64,000 bases of DNA from Nonomuraea jiangxiensis (lineage in GTDB: Bacteria; Actinomycetota; Actinomycetes; Streptosporangiales; Streptosporangiaceae), in contig NZ_FNDJ01000015.1 in NCBI RefSeq assembly GCF_900099965.1, positions 218,830 through 282,829 of the forward strand. The letters are read 5' to 3'. Of the stretch, positions 24,626 to 34,793 are shown piece after piece. Below the pieces are notes generated by a model. It did no database searches. It was not told the origin of the DNA and was given only the letters and a program-made list of their open reading frames with translations. How positions within the stretch are numbered: position 1 is the first letter of the stretch; each line of letters opens with the position of its first letter. The translations under genes and the position numbers were made by a program.

Positions 24626-25849
24626 TCAGCCGCCGGGGCCTTTCGCGACCGCGTGCCTGGCGCGGCCCGAGCTGAGACGCCGGCCCAGCCGTAATGCCGG
24701 GGCCTCCACGAAATGCCAGGTCAGCGTGCTGAGCCCGAGGAGCAGCGCCAGCACCCCCGCCAGGGCCGGCAGCCTCAGCGCCAGCGGTACGGCCAGGGGG
24801 TCAGGCCAGATTCGCTCGACACCCTCCAGGAGCAGAGGGTGGAGCAGGTAGATGGAGTAGCTGACCAGCCCCAGCCAGGCCAGCAGCCGTGGCACCCTCC
24901 GGTGCCGCAGCGCCATCCCGGCCCCGAAGGTGAGCCAGGCGGCGGCGATCGCGAGCTGCAGGCCGGGCTCACCGTGTGCCAGCCAGAGCCCGGCCAGCGG
25001 CACCAGCGCCACCCATAACGCCTGTTTCCCGGGGATCTGGCCCTGCTCGGCCCGATACAGTGCCGTGCCGGCGAACATGGTGGCCAGGATCAGCAGGCCC
25101 TGCCCGGGGCCGGGGTAGGTCTGGTTGACGGCCAGCAGCCCCAGCACGGTGACGCCGATGAGGATCGCGCCCGCCCGCCGTACGGTGTCCGAACCCGCGA
25201 TCACCGCCGCCAGCCCCGCAGCCACCAGCGTCGCCACCAGCAGCACCACCGTCAGCATCCGCCCCGATCCGCCGGACGACAACAACGTGGCCGGCAGCAC
25301 GCCCGCGCCCAGTACGGCGGCCACGGCGAAGCCGAGCGAGCCCGCGGTGCTCCTCCGGTGCACGCCGAGCGTGAACATGGCGGTCACCAGCAGGTAGAAG
25401 GCCATCTCGTACGACAGGGTCCACAGCACGTTGACCAGGTTCGGCACGTACAGCAGGTTCTGCAGCATCGTCAGATGGCCGACCGCCAGGGGGACCGGCC
25501 GCGAGTCCCACCAGATGTGCATGCCGTCCCAGCCCGCCGCCACCAGCAGCGCCACCCCCGCCACGCACACCCCGAACAGCGGATACAACCGGAAGAACCG
25601 CGAAACCCAGAAGGCCCGAACGCTGCCCCGCCGCTCCAGCGACGCCGGCACGATGAAGCCGCTGACCAGGAAGAACACCGTCACCCCGTACCAGCCGGGC
25701 TCGAAGACCGCTTTGACCGGCTCCCTGGCCTCGGGTAACAGGAACTTGAAGGCGTGCTCCAGCACCACCGCCGAAGCGGCGATGCCGCGCAGGGCGTCGA
25801 GCCAGGCCATGCGTCGCCCGGCCGGCTCGCCCGACGGAATTCTCGGCAT
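24626..25849 (-). CDS. Membrane acyltransferase family 3 (OafA/YrhL type)
   Basis: 407-aa integral membrane acyltransferase with about ten helices. The active-site motif RRMAWLDALRGIAASAVVLEH includes the R-x(10)-H pattern typical of the family. The FFLVSGFIVPASLERRG and FWVSRFFRLYPLF blocks are conserved. These proteins transfer acyl groups to surface polysaccharides, antibiotics or cell-wall glycans; target unknown. There is no C-terminal SGNH domain, so it is a stand-alone type. Convergent with nothing; upstream lies a relic region. Confidence 0.9.
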   Translation of the reverse strand: MPRIPSGEPAGRRMAWLDALRGIAASAVVLEHAFKFLLPEAREPVKAVFEPGWYGVTVFFLVSGFIVPASLERRGSVRAFWVSRFFRLYPLFGVCVAGVALLVAAGWDGMHIWWDSRPVPLAVGHLTMLQNLLYVPNLVNVLWTLSYEMAFYLLVTAMFTLGVHRRSTAGSLGFAVAAVLGAGVLPATLLSSGGSGRMLTVVLLVATLVAAGLAAVIAGSDTVRRAGAILIGVTVLGLLAVNQTYPGPGQGLLILATMFAGTALYRAEQGQIPGKQALWVALVPLAGLWLAHGEPGLQLAIAAAWLTFGAGMALRHRRVPRLLAWLGLVSYSIYLLHPLLLEGVERIWPDPLAVPLALRLPALAGVLALLLGLSTLTWHFVEAPALRLGRRLSSGRARHAVAKGPGG

Positions 25850-25978
25850 CCGGCGATGCTAACCACCAAATGTCGGCAAACGTGGGCGATCAGGGTTCGC
25901 AGGTAGAAAGAGGCCGACATCCAGTGCCGGACGTCGACGGTCAACGCCCTCGCCGCCACGCCGCTGAACTACTACGCG

Positions 25979-26038
25979 ATGAGCTCCCAGAGCCTCCTGC
26001 ACCACGCGGTAGATCGTCCAGACGAGCGGCGCCGGCAC
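25979..26038 (-). pseudogene. Possible fragment of a sensor histidine kinase
   Basis: A 20-codon stretch reads VPAPLVWTIYRVVQEALGAH on the minus strand, closely resembling the entry into the HATPase domain of NarL-type kinases (YRVVQEALTNA). Nothing kinase-like follows: the frame degenerates at once. It could be coincidence; recorded as a weak relic. Confidence 0.25.
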
Positions 26039-26061
26039 AGGTCCGCCCTCCTGGCGGAGCG

Positions 26062-26375
26062 CTGAGCCGGTTCTACCGGGAACTGTTCCCGGGCGGCTGC
26101 TGCCGCCCGCGCTCATGCGGGAGATGACGTCCACGGTCCCGGTGAAGGACAACCCCATGCCCTGGGTGCGCGGCTTCGGGCTTGGCGTGCACCGCTACGA
26201 CCTCGGGTGCGGCCCGGTGTACGGCCACATGGGCGGCGTACGGGGCTACACTGGCATCGTGGTCAGCACAGTCGACGGCCGCCGCCAGGCCGTCGTCGCC
26301 GTCACCCTCAACCCGAACCCGGCCGCCGTGCTCCCCGCTGCCATGAAGGCCGTGACCGCCGCCGTCTGCCCGTGA
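26062..26375 (+). pseudogene. Broken serine beta-lactamase-related hydrolase (C-terminal remnant)
   Basis: The last third of a class C beta-lactamase/D-aminopeptidase-like protein survives. LSRFYRELF (frame 1, from 26062) is continued one base out of phase by LLPPALMREMTSTVP, then GFGLGVHRYDLGCGP and the HxG box GHMGGVRGYTGIVV, ending at 26375. So there is a frameshift near 26088. The SxxK and YxN catalytic motifs are missing because the 5' two thirds are gone. The 25850-26060 stretch upstream is otherwise non-coding debris. Confidence 0.65.
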
Positions 26376-26402
26376 CCGGCTGCCGTCAGGAAGGGGCCGT
26401 GG

Positions 26403-26876
26403 TCAGCGCTCGGCGGTCTCGGTCGTCGCCTTGATGAGCGCGTTACGCCGCAGGATGAGCCCGGTCATGTAGCGCCGCAGGACGAGGGCGTCGGCGAGGG
26501 TGCCCAGGGGGCCGGCGGGCGCGGCGAAGTCGATGAGGTCCTTCATCAGGGTCGCCTCGATGCCGTCGCCGATGCGGGTCGGTTCGAAGGTGTGCGTGTG
26601 GTGCCAGCGCCGGAACGGGCCCCTGACCTGCTCGTCGACGAAGGACGCGGGCCGGTCGTAGGCGCTGATCCTGGAGGTCAGGTGCCAGGTCAGGCCGAAG
26701 TGCACCGCCCGCCACGTGACCTGATCGCCGAGGGCGAGCCGTCCGGAGGTCACCCCGGCGACCGCCTCCTCGCGCGAGGCGCGCATCGAGGAGGTGTGCA
26801 GCTCGACGGATAAGGAGGCGTCGAAGACGACGGGCGGCGGGGCGAGGACCAGAGTGGCCACCTCGAAACGGGCCAT
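26403..26876 (-). CDS. SRPBCC family protein
   Basis: 157-aa START-like fold protein: opening strand RFEVATLVLAPPPVVFDASL, the helix plus strand pair RLALGDQVTWRAVHFGLTWH, FRRWHHTHTFEPTRIGDGIEA, and the long C-terminal helix GPLGTLADALVLRRYMTGL. It resembles the CoxG/cyclase-like 'SRPBCC' proteins that bind hydrophobic ligands. Lies 14 nt downstream of the IucA/IucC-like gene on the same strand, so it may be co-transcribed with the NIS-like pair. Confidence 0.82.
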   Translation of the reverse strand: MARFEVATLVLAPPPVVFDASLSVELHTSSMRASREEAVAGVTSGRLALGDQVTWRAVHFGLTWHLTSRISAYDRPASFVDEQVRGPFRRWHHTHTFEPTRIGDGIEATLMKDLIDFAAPAGPLGTLADALVLRRYMTGLILRRNALIKATTETAER

Positions 26877-26889
26877 GCGCGGATTCTAA

Positions 26890-28134
26890 CTAGCGCCAGC
26901 GGGGGCGCTCGCCGGTGTCCCGCAGGGACCATCGGCCGTCGGGACGCAGCTCATCGTCGTAGTAGTAGACCGTGGCGGGCAGGCCCAGCGCCGGCCCCCC
27001 GTACGCCGTGAAGGCCGCGCCGCCCGCCTGCCGCAACAGGTCCGGGTCCACCGCGAGGGTCTCCGCGGCGACCTCGGCGAGGCGCTCCAGCGCGTGGTGG
27101 GCCATGAAGCTGTCGTAGACGAGGCTGAACACGTGCGGGGCGGGCTGGCGCACGTCGCGGGAGATGACGTTGACCGGTGGCAGCGGACCGGTCAGCCCCC
27201 GCCCCGCCCTGATCGCCGGATCGATGTTGACGGCGCAGTCCCGGTAGAACACCGCGGTACGGCGACCGTCGCCGTCATAGCCGAACAACGTGTTCTGGCC
27301 GTGCATCTCCAGCGCGCACCCGGTACGGGCGGCGGCCTGCGTCCAGAGCGCGACCATGGGCGTCACGACGCGCCGGGCCAGCCACAGCGCCGGGTCCTCG
27401 CCGCTGCGGGCGACGAGCTGCTCCAGCAGCGTGGGGTGCCGGGGCCGCAGGACGTCGCGGCCGTACAGGGCGAACAACGGCACCGTGTACGGCGGCGGCG
27501 ACTCCGGATCCCCGGAGGGCGTGCCCCACGTGCGCGGACTCGCCTCGCGGACGAGGAACCCCCACGCGTCCCGCGGCCGGTCGCCCAGCACCCCACCCGC
27601 CACCTCGCAGAGCACGGGCAGCCCGTGGCGGGTCAGCTCCGCGGCGGCCCACAGCTCCAGGGTGATGATCGGCCGGCGCAGGCGCCGGGTGAAGCGTGAC
27701 AGCCGCCTGGGGTAATGCAGCTTGACGAAGTGCGGTTCGACCGGTTCGTCGCCGATGCGCTCGACGAACACGGTGCGGGCGTTGGCGGAGGGCACCACCG
27801 TCAGCTCCGGGCCGCGCCCGGCGCGGCGCAGGGTGTCCCGCCCGGGCAGGCCGGGGAAGGCCAGCGTCTCCGGGTGGACGGGCAGCAGGAATCCGTCCGC
27901 GCCGCCGTAGCGGGCGCTCACCTTGGACTCCAGCTCCCCGGTCAGGAACGTCCCCAGCTCGGGCGGCACCAGGAAGGTGGGGACCTGGAAGCGGGGCAGG
28001 CCGCGCTGCGGGTGGTGGCGGTCGCCGATGTCGAGGTGGGCGGAGTAGGCGCTGTAATCACGGGTGCCGCCCCCGAGATAGCGCTCGGCGTACTGCCAGG
28101 TCCGCTGCGGGTCCCAGGACTCGTCGATGATCAC
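26890..28134 (-). CDS. Short IucA/IucC-like NIS siderophore synthetase-type protein
   Basis: 414 aa, versus ~580-620 for standard NIS (NRPS-independent siderophore) synthetases. Conserved ATP/citrate pocket motifs are recognisable: PSANARTVF (family PTSSxRT), KLHYPRRLSRFTRRLR (family KLSLxxRxTxxLR; Lys138) and EMHGQNTLFGYD (His278, the HGQN motif). Then come RDCAVNIDP and the FhuF-like helical end. The N-terminal domain with the HPxHPxxK motif is shortened; only VHPETLAFPGLP remains near residue 85. Such enzymes condense carboxylates with amines or alcohols using ATP. Its ATG overlaps the decarboxylase stop by 4 nt. Confidence 0.78.
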   Translation of the reverse strand: MIIDESWDPQRTWQYAERYLGGGTRDYSAYSAHLDIGDRHHPQRGLPRFQVPTFLVPPELGTFLTGELESKVSARYGGADGFLLPVHPETLAFPGLPGRDTLRRAGRGPELTVVPSANARTVFVERIGDEPVEPHFVKLHYPRRLSRFTRRLRRPIITLELWAAAELTRHGLPVLCEVAGGVLGDRPRDAWGFLVREASPRTWGTPSGDPESPPPYTVPLFALYGRDVLRPRHPTLLEQLVARSGEDPALWLARRVVTPMVALWTQAAARTGCALEMHGQNTLFGYDGDGRRTAVFYRDCAVNIDPAIRAGRGLTGPLPPVNVISRDVRQPAPHVFSLVYDSFMAHHALERLAEVAAETLAVDPDLLRQAGGAAFTAYGGPALGLPATVYYYDDELRPDGRWSLRDTGERPRWR

Positions 28135-29279
28135 GGTACGCCTTCCCGGTCGAGGTAGTGGAAGGTGGGCTCGGGATGCATGAGGAACTCGTGGTGGGAC
28201 AGGTTCCAGGCATAGGCGCCGGCCAGGCGGAAGGCGATCAGGTCGCCCGGGCTCAGGCTGACGGGCACGTCCCGGGCGAAGACGTCCCGGGGCGTGCAGA
28301 GCTGGCCGACCAGGGTGACCGGTTCCCCGGGCCCGGCTGCCCCGCCGGTGCGGCCGATCACGGTGAACGGCTGGTCATGCCCCCTGGCCACCGGGGTGCG
28401 CAGGTGCTGGGTGCCGCCGCGCAGCACCGCGAAGCGCCGGCCGTGGTTGGTCTTGACGTCCAGGACGTCGGTGATGTACCAGCCGTGGTAGGCCGTCAGC
28501 GCGCGGCCCGGCTCGATGCGCAGCAGCGCCGGGACCCGCAGCCCCGCGACGGCGGCGCCGTAGGCCGGCCAGTCGAACAGGTGGTCCGGGCGGGCATAGT
28601 CGACCAGCATGCCGCCGCCCAGATCGATCTCGGGCCGGCCGAGCTCCGGCAGGTGCCGGTCCAGCCAGGACAGCGCCCACGTGGTGACATGGGCGGCCAG
28701 GCCGGCCATCGCCGGCGCGGGCGACCCCCACGACAGGTGGACGTGCACGCCGCGGGGCCGGATCCGGGGAGCCGCGCGCAGGATCGGCAGGCAGGCCGCC
28801 AGCGCGTGCTCGTCCATGCCGAACGGCGTGACGATGTCGGCACCCGCCTCACCGGAGGAAGGCGGGCGTAGGTTGGCGCGCAGGAGGATGTCCACGGGCC
28901 GCGCGGCGGCGATCCGGGCCAGCCGGGTGAGCTCGCCCGGGCTTTCCACGTGCAGCCGCGCGACGCCGAGTTCGAGGGCGAGGGCCAGCTCGGCGTCGGT
29001 CTTGCCGGGGCCGCTGAAGGCCGTCCAGGCGTGCGGCAGGATCCGGCGCAGGTGGGCGAGCTCGCCGCCCGAGGCCACCTCGAACCCGTCCACGTGGCGC
29101 GACAGGGCCCGCAGGATCCGCTCGTCGGGGTTGGCCTTGACCGCGTAGAGCACCTGCGCGGTCCCGTCCATCGCGCGCCTGACGGTGCCGGCGTGGCGGC
29201 GCAGGCCGTCCAGGTCGTACAGGTAGGCGGGCAGCGCGCCCGCCGCGGCCAGTCGTAGCGCCTTGGCCTGTAGGAGCAT
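28131..29279 (-). CDS. Type III PLP-dependent decarboxylase (LysA/SbnH-like)
   Basis: 382-aa fold-type III PLP enzyme. The Schiff-base Lys is Lys48 in LYAVKAN, the phosphate-binding Gly run is DLGGGMLVDY, the C-terminal-domain Cys motif is LCTPRDVFARDV, and the active-site Tyr is in LAGAYAWNLSHHEFL. In staphyloferrin B and vibrioferrin pathways such an enzyme decarboxylates an amino-acid-citrate intermediate beside NIS synthetases, and the 4-nt overlap with the IucA/IucC-like gene suggests the same partnership here. It could instead be a diaminopimelate or ornithine-type decarboxylase; context argues otherwise. Confidence 0.85.
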   Translation of the reverse strand: MLLQAKALRLAAAGALPAYLYDLDGLRRHAGTVRRAMDGTAQVLYAVKANPDERILRALSRHVDGFEVASGGELAHLRRILPHAWTAFSGPGKTDAELALALELGVARLHVESPGELTRLARIAAARPVDILLRANLRPPSSGEAGADIVTPFGMDEHALAACLPILRAAPRIRPRGVHVHLSWGSPAPAMAGLAAHVTTWALSWLDRHLPELGRPEIDLGGGMLVDYARPDHLFDWPAYGAAVAGLRVPALLRIEPGRALTAYHGWYITDVLDVKTNHGRRFAVLRGGTQHLRTPVARGHDQPFTVIGRTGGAAGPGEPVTLVGQLCTPRDVFARDVPVSLSPGDLIAFRLAGAYAWNLSHHEFLMHPEPTFHYLDREGVP

Positions 29280-29350
29280 CGCGCCTCCGCGGACGGGCTG
29301 CCTTGGGCAACCAGCTTCCCCCGTGGAGCCGCCGGGTCACAACGGGCCGG

Positions 29351-29932
29351 TCAGATGACGCCGGCGCGGGCGGCGGCGGCAGCGGCGTCGGCGGCGCGCT
29401 CCGCGTCACGGGCGGTGACCGGCTCGTGGGTGATGAACAGCCGGTAGTAGACGGGGGCGACGGCCATCCTGATCACGTCGGTGACGTCCGTGTCCGCGGG
29501 CAGCTCGCCCCGTTCGACGGCTCGCCGTACCACGACGGCCGCCTGGTCGTGGCGGGTGGCGAAGAAGCCGTGCAGGGACTGCGCCGCGGCGGCGCTCAGC
29601 GCGGCGGCCGTCACGAACGCGGAGGCGACCGGCCCGGTGGCGGGATCGGCGAACTCGCGCTGCACCGACCGGACGATCTCCCGCAGATCCTCCCGGAAGG
29701 AGCCGGTGTCGGGGACCGGCCACGGCTCGCCCCGCGCCAGCTCCAGCGCGTCCGCGATCAGCCCCTCCGCGTTTCCCCAGCGGCGGTAGACGGACGTCTT
29801 GTGGACGCCTGAGCGGATCGCCACGTTCTCCACCGTCAGTCCGTCGTAGCCGTGCTCGGCCAGCTCGGCGAGCGTCGCCTGCCGTACGGCGTCGCGCACG
29901 CGAGCGCTGCGACCACCGGGACGTTTCTGCAA
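29351..29932 (-). CDS. TetR-family regulator of the ABC-F/Vgb operon
   Basis: 193-aa TetR. HTH: RDAVRQATLAELAEHGYDGL, then VENVAIRSGVHKTSVYRRWG. The ligand domain (TetR_C_11-like) holds a long helix ATGPVASAFVTAAALSAAAA and PVYYRLFITHEPVTARDAER. This AcrR subgroup is common beside efflux or resistance genes. Divergent from the ABC-F gene with a 74-nt gap bearing two inverted repeats; it very likely represses the resistance operon and responds to the drug or a pathway product (inference). Confidence 0.88.
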   Translation of the reverse strand: MQKRPGGRSARVRDAVRQATLAELAEHGYDGLTVENVAIRSGVHKTSVYRRWGNAEGLIADALELARGEPWPVPDTGSFREDLREIVRSVQREFADPATGPVASAFVTAAALSAAAAQSLHGFFATRHDQAAVVVRRAVERGELPADTDVTDVIRMAVAPVYYRLFITHEPVTARDAERAADAAAAAARAGVI

Positions 29933-29942
29933 AGTCTACTCC

Positions 29943-29991
29943 AGTTGCGTTAACTCCCACTCTCAGGCTACATTAAAGCAACCTGAGTTGC
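29943..29991. promoter_or_regulatory. Two inverted repeats in the TetR/ABC-F divergent promoter
   Basis: AGTT-GCGTT-AACT (29943-29955) lies just before the TetR start and GCAAC-CTGA-GTTGC (29978-29991) just before the ABC-F ribosome site. Both carry AGTTGCG, a shared half-site. They are plausible TetR operators that would shut off both directions. Confidence 0.45.
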
Positions 29992-30006
29992 GATAGGGGT
30001 TCCATT

Positions 30007-31499
<1,493 letters not shown>

Positions 31500-31506
<7 letters not shown>

Positions 31507-32330
31507 TCAATGGTTCCCCATACGGCGTCGTCACCGGTCCCGACGGCGCCCTGTGGTTCACACTCGTCCACGAGGGACAGATCGGGCGGGTCGTGCCGGG
31601 CGAGGAGCCCACGATCTTCCAGCTCGATCCCGCCGACGGCCGGCCCACGGTGATCACCGTGGGCGGTGACGGGGCCTTGTGGTGGACGGAGTTCACCGGC
31701 GGCCGGATCGGGCGGATCACCGTGGACGGCACGATCACCACCTTCGAGGTGGCCGCACCGTACGGCATCACCGCCGGCCCCGACGGCGCCATGTGGTTCA
31801 CGCAGCTCCAGGGCGACGGGATCGGCCGCATCACCGCGGCGGGCCAGATCACCGTCCACCCGCTCCCCGCGGGCGCGATGCCGTCCATGATCACGACGGG
31901 ACCCGATGGGGCGCTCTGGTTCACCCTCAACCAGGGCAACGCGATCGGCCGCGTCACCGTCGCCGGCGAGGTGACGCGATACGCGCTGCCCACACCGGAC
32001 GCCGCTCCGGTGGGCATCTGCGCCGGGCCGGACGAGGCGCTGTGGTTCGTGGAGATCGGCGCGGGCCAGGTGGGCCGGATCGACACCGCGGGCGCCATCA
32101 CCGAGTTCCCGCTGCCTGACGGCCTCGCCGCCCGGCCGCACGCCATCGTGACCGGCCGGGACGGCGCCCTCTGGTTCACCGAGTGGGGCATCGGCAGGCT
32201 CGGCCGCATCACGACCGGCGGCACGATCGAGGAGTTCCCGCTGGAAGGCGCCGAACCCCACGGGCTCACGGTCGGGCCCGACGGCGCGATCTGGGTGGCG
32301 ATGGAGTCCGGGGCTCTGGTGAGGAGCTGA
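31500..32330 (+). CDS. vgb: Virginiamycin B lyase (streptogramin B lyase)
   Basis: 276-aa seven-bladed propeller; each blade ends in the repeat GPDGALWFT or a close variant (seven copies). Vgb linearises streptogramin B antibiotics by Mg-dependent elimination at the ester bond. The catalytic His sits in GAEPHGLTV (His254, with Glu252 two before) and the second His in ARPHAIVTG (His214), the same E-x-H and H arrangement as in the staphylococcal enzyme; an acidic residue follows at WVAMES. Cytoplasmic. The ATG overlaps the ABC-F stop, so the two resistance proteins are co-translated. Confidence 0.9.
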
Positions 32331-32341
32331 TCCGCTGAAGG

Positions 32342-33391
32342 TCAGTATTCGAAGCCGACGCCGTGCGTGGCCGCGATATTGCCGGAATAGCCGCCGTGGA
32401 CCAGCACCGGATTGCCGCTCACGTTCTGCACCCGCAGCGTCACCCGCATCCTGGCGCATCCGGCGAGCTGGGACTTGGTGAGGTAGAGGGTGTTGGTCGC
32501 GGTGAGATGGTGCTTGGCGGTGGAGATGGGCCGGGTGACCATCGGGCTGGTCAGCGCAGTGCCGCAGGCGGCCCCCGCGCTGGTCTGGGGCTGGGCGTGT
32601 ATCCAGGTCCGTACGGTGGTGCCGGGGTTGGCGCTGGAGCCGCCGGAGCAGCCCGACACGGTCGACCCGGCCTTGCAGGTGGTGAGCGCGGCGTCCTGGG
32701 TGATGGCGATCTGGTCGGCCTCGGGCACCTCCGGCGTGTAGGTGGTGCCCAGCGTGGTGAGCGTGCTGCCGGGCCTGACGACGGTGGCGTCGGCCGCCTG
32801 CAGGGTCCATCGGCGGGCGTTGCGGTAGGTGGCCTGGGCCAGTTCCGCGCCGGCGGGGATCCTCATGGTGACCGAGCGGCCGTTCTCGATGATGGTGGAA
32901 TAGCTGGCGATGCTGAGCAGGCAGGTGTAGGTGGCCGTGGCCGGCGGGACGAACAGCCAGCGGAGGGTCGGCGTGACCGCGGTCTCGCCCGGCGGCACGA
33001 GGTTGGTCGCCCAGTACGCTCCCTGTTCGCCGGGCACGGGCTGGCCGGCGCTGTCGCGGCAGCGGATGGCGAAGGTGTTCCCGATGTTGTCGCCCGCCGA
33101 CAGCGCGGTCACGTTCCGCGTCGACAGGTTGCGCGTCCACAGATAGACCGGGGCGTCGACGGCCGCGGTGAACGTCTGCTCGGTGCCGGGGATGTCCCGG
33201 TAGGCGGCGTTGCGGGTGACGGGGTAGCGGAACTCGGGCGCGGCGGCGAGCTCGGGTGCCGCGGCGAGTTCCGGGGTCTCGGTGAGGGTGACGCCGGCGG
33301 CGGCCTTGCCGGTGCCGAGGCTGCCGTAGGTGGTCAGCAGAATGGCCAGCGCCGGTACGGCGGCGCGGCTGAGGTGCCGTAAAGGGATCAT
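32342..33391 (-). CDS. Secreted protein of unknown function with a short N-terminal repeat
   Basis: 349-aa exported protein. Signal peptide: MIPLRHLSRAAVPALAILLT with a cleavage region near GTGKAAA. It is followed by a tandem repeat ELAAAPELAAAPEF, then a beta-rich Thr/Ser-rich body with Trp/Tyr (APVYLWTRNLSTRNVTALSA; RWLFVPPATATYTCLLSIAS). Six cysteines fall in three pairs compatible with disulfides (CRDSAG..TYTC; TTCKAGSTVSGC; ACGTA..GCAR). I do not recognise the fold; it could be a surface or matrix protein. ATG 33391 is preferred; ATG 33403 is alternative. Convergent with vgb. Confidence 0.75.
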   Translation of the reverse strand: MIPLRHLSRAAVPALAILLTTYGSLGTGKAAAGVTLTETPELAAAPELAAAPEFRYPVTRNAAYRDIPGTEQTFTAAVDAPVYLWTRNLSTRNVTALSAGDNIGNTFAIRCRDSAGQPVPGEQGAYWATNLVPPGETAVTPTLRWLFVPPATATYTCLLSIASYSTIIENGRSVTMRIPAGAELAQATYRNARRWTLQAADATVVRPGSTLTTLGTTYTPEVPEADQIAITQDAALTTCKAGSTVSGCSGGSSANPGTTVRTWIHAQPQTSAGAACGTALTSPMVTRPISTAKHHLTATNTLYLTKSQLAGCARMRVTLRVQNVSGNPVLVHGGYSGNIAATHGVGFEY

Positions 33392-33431
33392 GCCGCCATG
33401 CAAACACGCAGGAGCAGCTCAGCGCAGCCCG

Positions 33432-33545
33432 GTCGAGGTGATCGGCCGCGGCCTGCGGGTCGGGCTCCTCATCGTGGACGGCACCGGCAAGATCCTCATG
33501 GTCAACCCCACCACCGAGCAGGTGCTCGCCCGTCCGATCCGGCGG
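33432..33545 (+). pseudogene. PAS-domain fragment
   Basis: A ~38-codon island reads VEVIGRGLRVGLLIVDGTGK then ILMVNPTTEQVLARP, the start of a PAS sensor domain. It has no preceding start and ends at once in unrelated sequence. It is the remnant of a PAS-containing kinase or phosphatase, squeezed between the secreted-protein gene and the LacI regulator. Confidence 0.5.
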
Positions 33546-33572
33546 GCGCCGGTGTGGCCGGAGGCGTGCGGG

Positions 33573-34607
33573 TCAGAGCGAGGGGCGGGCGGGGGCCCGG
33601 TCGCCGTCGAGGGAGGCCTGTCGCCCGGGGGCGGGACGGACGCCCGTGGAGTCGCGGATGACGAGCCTGCTGTGCTGGACGACGGAGACGGGCGGGAGCT
33701 CCTGGGCGCTCCTCACACGTTCGAGCAGGATCTCGGCCGCGGCGGTCCCGGCCGCCCCGCCGGCCGCCGCGACCGTGGTGAGCGCGGGCTGGGCCAGGCC
33801 GACGGGCAGCACGTCGTCGCAGCCGATGACGGAGACGTCCTGCGGCACCCGTACGCCGCGGTTACGCAGCCGGGACAGCACGCCGAGCGCCATCTGGTCG
33901 TCGAAGACCACGGCGGCCGTGTCCGAGCCGAAGATGAGCTCGTCCCCGGCCTGCACGCCCGACTCGTAGTGGGCGGTGAACGGGCCGATGGTGCGCATCC
34001 GCATGCCGAGGGTGGCCGCCTCGTCCAGCAGGGCGGCGCCGCGCTCCGCGTTGGACCACGACTCGGCGGGACCCGAGACGAAGGCGAAGCTCGTGTGGCC
34101 GAGCGCGCGCAGGTGCCCGAGCGCCTGTCGCATGCCGCCGGCCGTGTCGATCACCACGGACGAGACGTGCTCGCTCGTACGGTTGATCAGGACGACGGGC
34201 TTCTTCGCGGCGGCCCGGCGCAGCGCCTCGTCGGCCAGCAGGCTGGAGCACACGATGAGCCCGTCCACCTGGCGCAGGAGGTGGTCGACGAGGTGCTGCT
34301 CGCGGTTGGCGTTCTCCTCGGTGGTGGCCAGGAGGACGGACTGGCGGGCGGCGTTCGCGTAGTCGGTGACGCCCTTGATGATGGGGGGGAAGAACGGGTT
34401 GGTGATGTCGGGCACCACGACGCCGAGGTTGCCGGTGAGCCCCGTGACCAGGCCGCGGGCCGCGCGGTTGGGCACGAAGTCGGCCTCGCGGGCGGCCTTC
34501 ATCACCGCTTCGAGCGTCTTCGGGCTCAGCCGCTCAGGCGAGCTGAAGGCACGCGAGACCGTGGAGATGCTGACCCCGGCGGCTCTGGCCACGTCGTGGA
34601 TGTTCAC
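33573..34607 (-). CDS. LacI-family transcriptional regulator of the nag operon
   Basis: 344-aa repressor. LacI HTH with hinge: NIHDVARAAGVSISTVSRAF then RLSPKTLEAVMKAAREADFV. The sugar-binding core of periplasmic-binding-protein fold has VVPDITNPFFPPIIKGVTDY and VSVIGCDDVLPVGLAQPALT. The frame is open far upstream but the GTG at 34607 is right: AAGGGG lies 6 nt before it and HTH homology starts there. Divergent from nagB with a palindromic site between, so it should control amino-sugar use. Confidence 0.92.
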   Translation of the reverse strand: MNIHDVARAAGVSISTVSRAFSSPERLSPKTLEAVMKAAREADFVPNRAARGLVTGLTGNLGVVVPDITNPFFPPIIKGVTDYANAARQSVLLATTEENANREQHLVDHLLRQVDGLIVCSSLLADEALRRAAAKKPVVLINRTSEHVSSVVIDTAGGMRQALGHLRALGHTSFAFVSGPAESWSNAERGAALLDEAATLGMRMRTIGPFTAHYESGVQAGDELIFGSDTAAVVFDDQMALGVLSRLRNRGVRVPQDVSVIGCDDVLPVGLAQPALTTVAAAGGAAGTAAAEILLERVRSAQELPPVSVVQHSRLVIRDSTGVRPAPGRQASLDGDRAPARPSL

Positions 34608-34652
34608 TTGTACCCCTTCGCATCGCGCGCTGGACCGATTCTGGCGGGGACG

Positions 34653-34688
34653 TTGACAGCCGGCAAGCTTGTTGCAAAGGTTTGCACA
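34653..34688 (+). promoter_or_regulatory. nag promoter with overlapping LacI-type operator
   Basis: A consensus -35 hexamer TTGACA (34653-34658) is followed by TTGCAAA-GG-TTTGCA (34672-34686), an inverted repeat of LacI-family type lying where the -10 would be. Binding there would occlude the promoter driving nagB-nagA-dehydrogenase. Confidence 0.6.
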
Positions 34689-34793
34689 ACTCAGCAACGC
34701 GCGGGCGGCGACCGAAGGGAGCCTCGTGACAACAAGCGGCACCCGACCGGGGATCGGCGCCCCGCACGCCTCCATGACCTGGGAGAGCCTGCG

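Noticed and set aside
33330..34793. Upstream extension of the nagB frame
   Set aside because: Antisense to the LacI gene; only the PAS island at 33432-33545 within it looks like former coding sequence.
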